Below are positions 62,426-64,000 of a stretch of 64,000 nucleotides of DNA, one piece after another. The notes beneath the pieces are model-generated. The model did no database searches. It had not been told where the DNA came from and saw nothing but the letters and a program-made list of their open reading frames with translations. The stretch spans positions 1,170,001 through 1,234,000 of the forward strand of contig CM068593.1 in the NCBI GenBank assembly GCA_035048485.1, in the 5' to 3' direction. How positions within the stretch are numbered: the stretch's first letter is position 1; each line of letters opens with the position of its first letter. Source of the DNA: Pteria penguin. Taxonomy: Eukaryota > Mollusca > Bivalvia > Pterioida > Pteriidae. Both the position numbers and the translations under genes were made by a program.

Positions 62426-62819
62426 ACTTGAGATTATACTTTTGCCACATAGAAAAAGGAATCCCACAAACAAACCTGTACATCTATTTATAAACAATAA
62501 TTGCTACTTTAACGTAAGAGATATTTTTCCCATTAATTTATCTAAACATATCTTATTTACCAATAAAAAAAACCCCCAAAAAATAAGTCTTAGTCCGTCA
62601 CTGAATGACCGAGCTGTGGTTTCAGAATAAAATCCTTTTACGCATTTGGTTTTAGACTGGGAATGTTACCTTAGGATGGAATTCCGGGAATTTGTGTCCG
62701 TCCTGTGGTAAACAATACGATAAAGCTCATGTCAAGCAAGATTGTAGTAACTTGTTATGTAGGATAAACAAGAAGTTGTTTTCTGACCACAGATCTGGAC
62801 TATAGGAAGCATTGAGGGT

Positions 62820-62945
62820 CTTTATTGATTGATTTATTTATCTATTTATGTATTTATTTATTTTATTTATTTATTCATTCATTTTATTTATTTAATCATT
62901 TATTTAATCATTTATTATTATTTATTTATTTATCTTATATATTTA
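62820..62945. repeat. (ATTT)n-rich low-complexity DNA
   Basis: Imperfect ATTT/TTTA repeats over about 120 bp. Confidence 0.8.
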
Positions 62946-63660
62946 TATTGTTACTTATTATATATCGATATATATCCATAAATAAAATATAATTATATTT
63001 CTTTTTGTATCATGTTTAAAAAATTTCGAAGCAAGATGACGTCATAACATTGTAGTTCATAGAATACATATGTTTAAAGATGCTGCCATTGGCAAACGCG
63101 TATGGAAATACTCAATCAATCATTCCCAACCCAACTCTGATAATTAAAAAAATCAACGTAACAATGTAAAACACGAAAATAACAGATTTATTACTGTAGC
63201 ACTCACAACAATGCTCAATGGATTCCTGGCAATGGAAAACTAATAATGAATTATTGAAATGATAAAAAAAAAAAAAGAAAAGAAAAAAAAAAGTGAACAT
63301 AGACGCTAAAAAGACTAAATTGAATGCGTTGTGACAAAATATTCCGAACAAACTATCATAGACTTCTTTGTAATCTACAGCAGACACAAAGAATCGTAAG
63401 CTTTTTCCATCCGTTTTTATGGATTCCTTAATGACTTAGGGATTAATTTGCAAGTACGTAAAACAAATTACATTGTACGTATGATTCTTTGCGAAAATAC
63501 CTGCAAGTGTATGATGAATAAAGAAGGACAACTCTTGCTTCGTGTGATGCTTGATGCCTTTCTTGTGTGGTTTGATATAATCTTACCTCGATGATAGTGT
63601 ATGTTGTTACAGAGTCACAGGAGTAATTGGAATATATAACATGTGATAACTACATCAACG
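62946..63660. other. Intergenic DNA, nothing recognised
   Basis: A-rich runs lie at about 63266-63292. The 91-codon minus-strand frame at 63112-63387 runs through an A/T homopolymer and is not supported. Confidence 0.5.
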
Positions 63661-63667
63661 GACTGAT

Positions 63668-63715
63668 GGTAGTAACTTCAATTGACCGTCCCAAGTCGGT
63701 ACGGCATCATTAGTC
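63668..63715 (+). mobile_element. Family X short relic
   Basis: AGTAACTTCAATTGACCGTC followed by CCAAGTCGGTACGGCA matches the conserved family X block. Confidence 0.5.
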
Positions 63716-64000
63716 TGTTGTGGTGTTTCTTCTTTTTCTATTTACTGAACATGTATATGTCTTTAGCGGAGATTGTCGCATGGTTTCTTTTAATGAACAT
63801 CAACATCATTTTTTGTTGGTTTTGCTGTTGTAGAGAATGATTCATAGGTGTGGATCATATCCAGATCTTCAACTAAGAATATATTTTGTTTTCTTTTATC
63901 TCTGTTATGGTTTGTATTTGTTTGCGAATTTTCAACCGCTCGGTGTTTATCAAATGAAATAGACGACAATATTTTCATAGTTAAATGATATCGCATTGCT

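Overview
This is a eukaryotic nuclear window. It is AT-rich and gene-poor, with multi-exon genes using GT-AG introns, tRNA-derived SINEs ending in (ATCA)n-type tails, retroelement relics and many microsatellites. The SINE type, the CAATCAATC tails and the (TTA)n-rich landscape look like a mollusc, possibly a bivalve. I infer this from recognised repeat style, not from a database match.

Only two genes can be supported well. They are tandem paralogs on the + strand. ANK-A (14531-18366, five coding exons, 263 aa) and ANK-B (33294-59568, four coding exons, 262 aa) each encode about five ankyrin repeats and a short basic C-terminal tail that I do not recognise. All introns inside the repeat domain are phase 1 and split a Gly codon (an Asp in one case). 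The second-to-last coding exon is exactly 207 nt in both. ANK-A has a TATA box and a polyadenylation signal at sensible distances.

Region by region: 1-14300 holds SINEs, fragments of an interspersed retroelement family (called family X here) including a broken reverse-transcriptase-like ORF, one unexplained 167-codon open frame on the minus strand, and otherwise plain AT-rich DNA. 14300-18450 is ANK-A. 18450-33100 is repeat-rich intergenic DNA: family X copies, a 37-bp minisatellite, a decayed 76-bp minisatellite with a clean SINE insertion, a GGATCC-ended MITE-like element and microsatellites. 33100-59570 is ANK-B. 59570-64000 is intergenic, with microsatellites, a SINE relic and a second MITE-like copy.

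The most striking object is the last intron of ANK-B. It is 21.3 kb, against 485 bp in ANK-A, and almost all of it (38142-59115) is a head-to-tail array of six units of about 1.7-4.5 kb. Each unit ends in a subterminal repeat, a perfect 8-bp hairpin and CTAG, and four of the six start with a 12-bp-arm hairpin whose arm is inverted relative to the 3' copy. These are hallmarks of Helitron/Helentron-type (HINE, 'pearl'-like) non-autonomous elements. The divergent fourth unit keeps the 3' hairpin through two compensatory base-pair changes, so the structure appears to be under selection. Internally the units carry 323-bp core repeats with paired TGACGTCA palindromes, about 55 in the whole array by hand count. 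No Rep/helicase is encoded.
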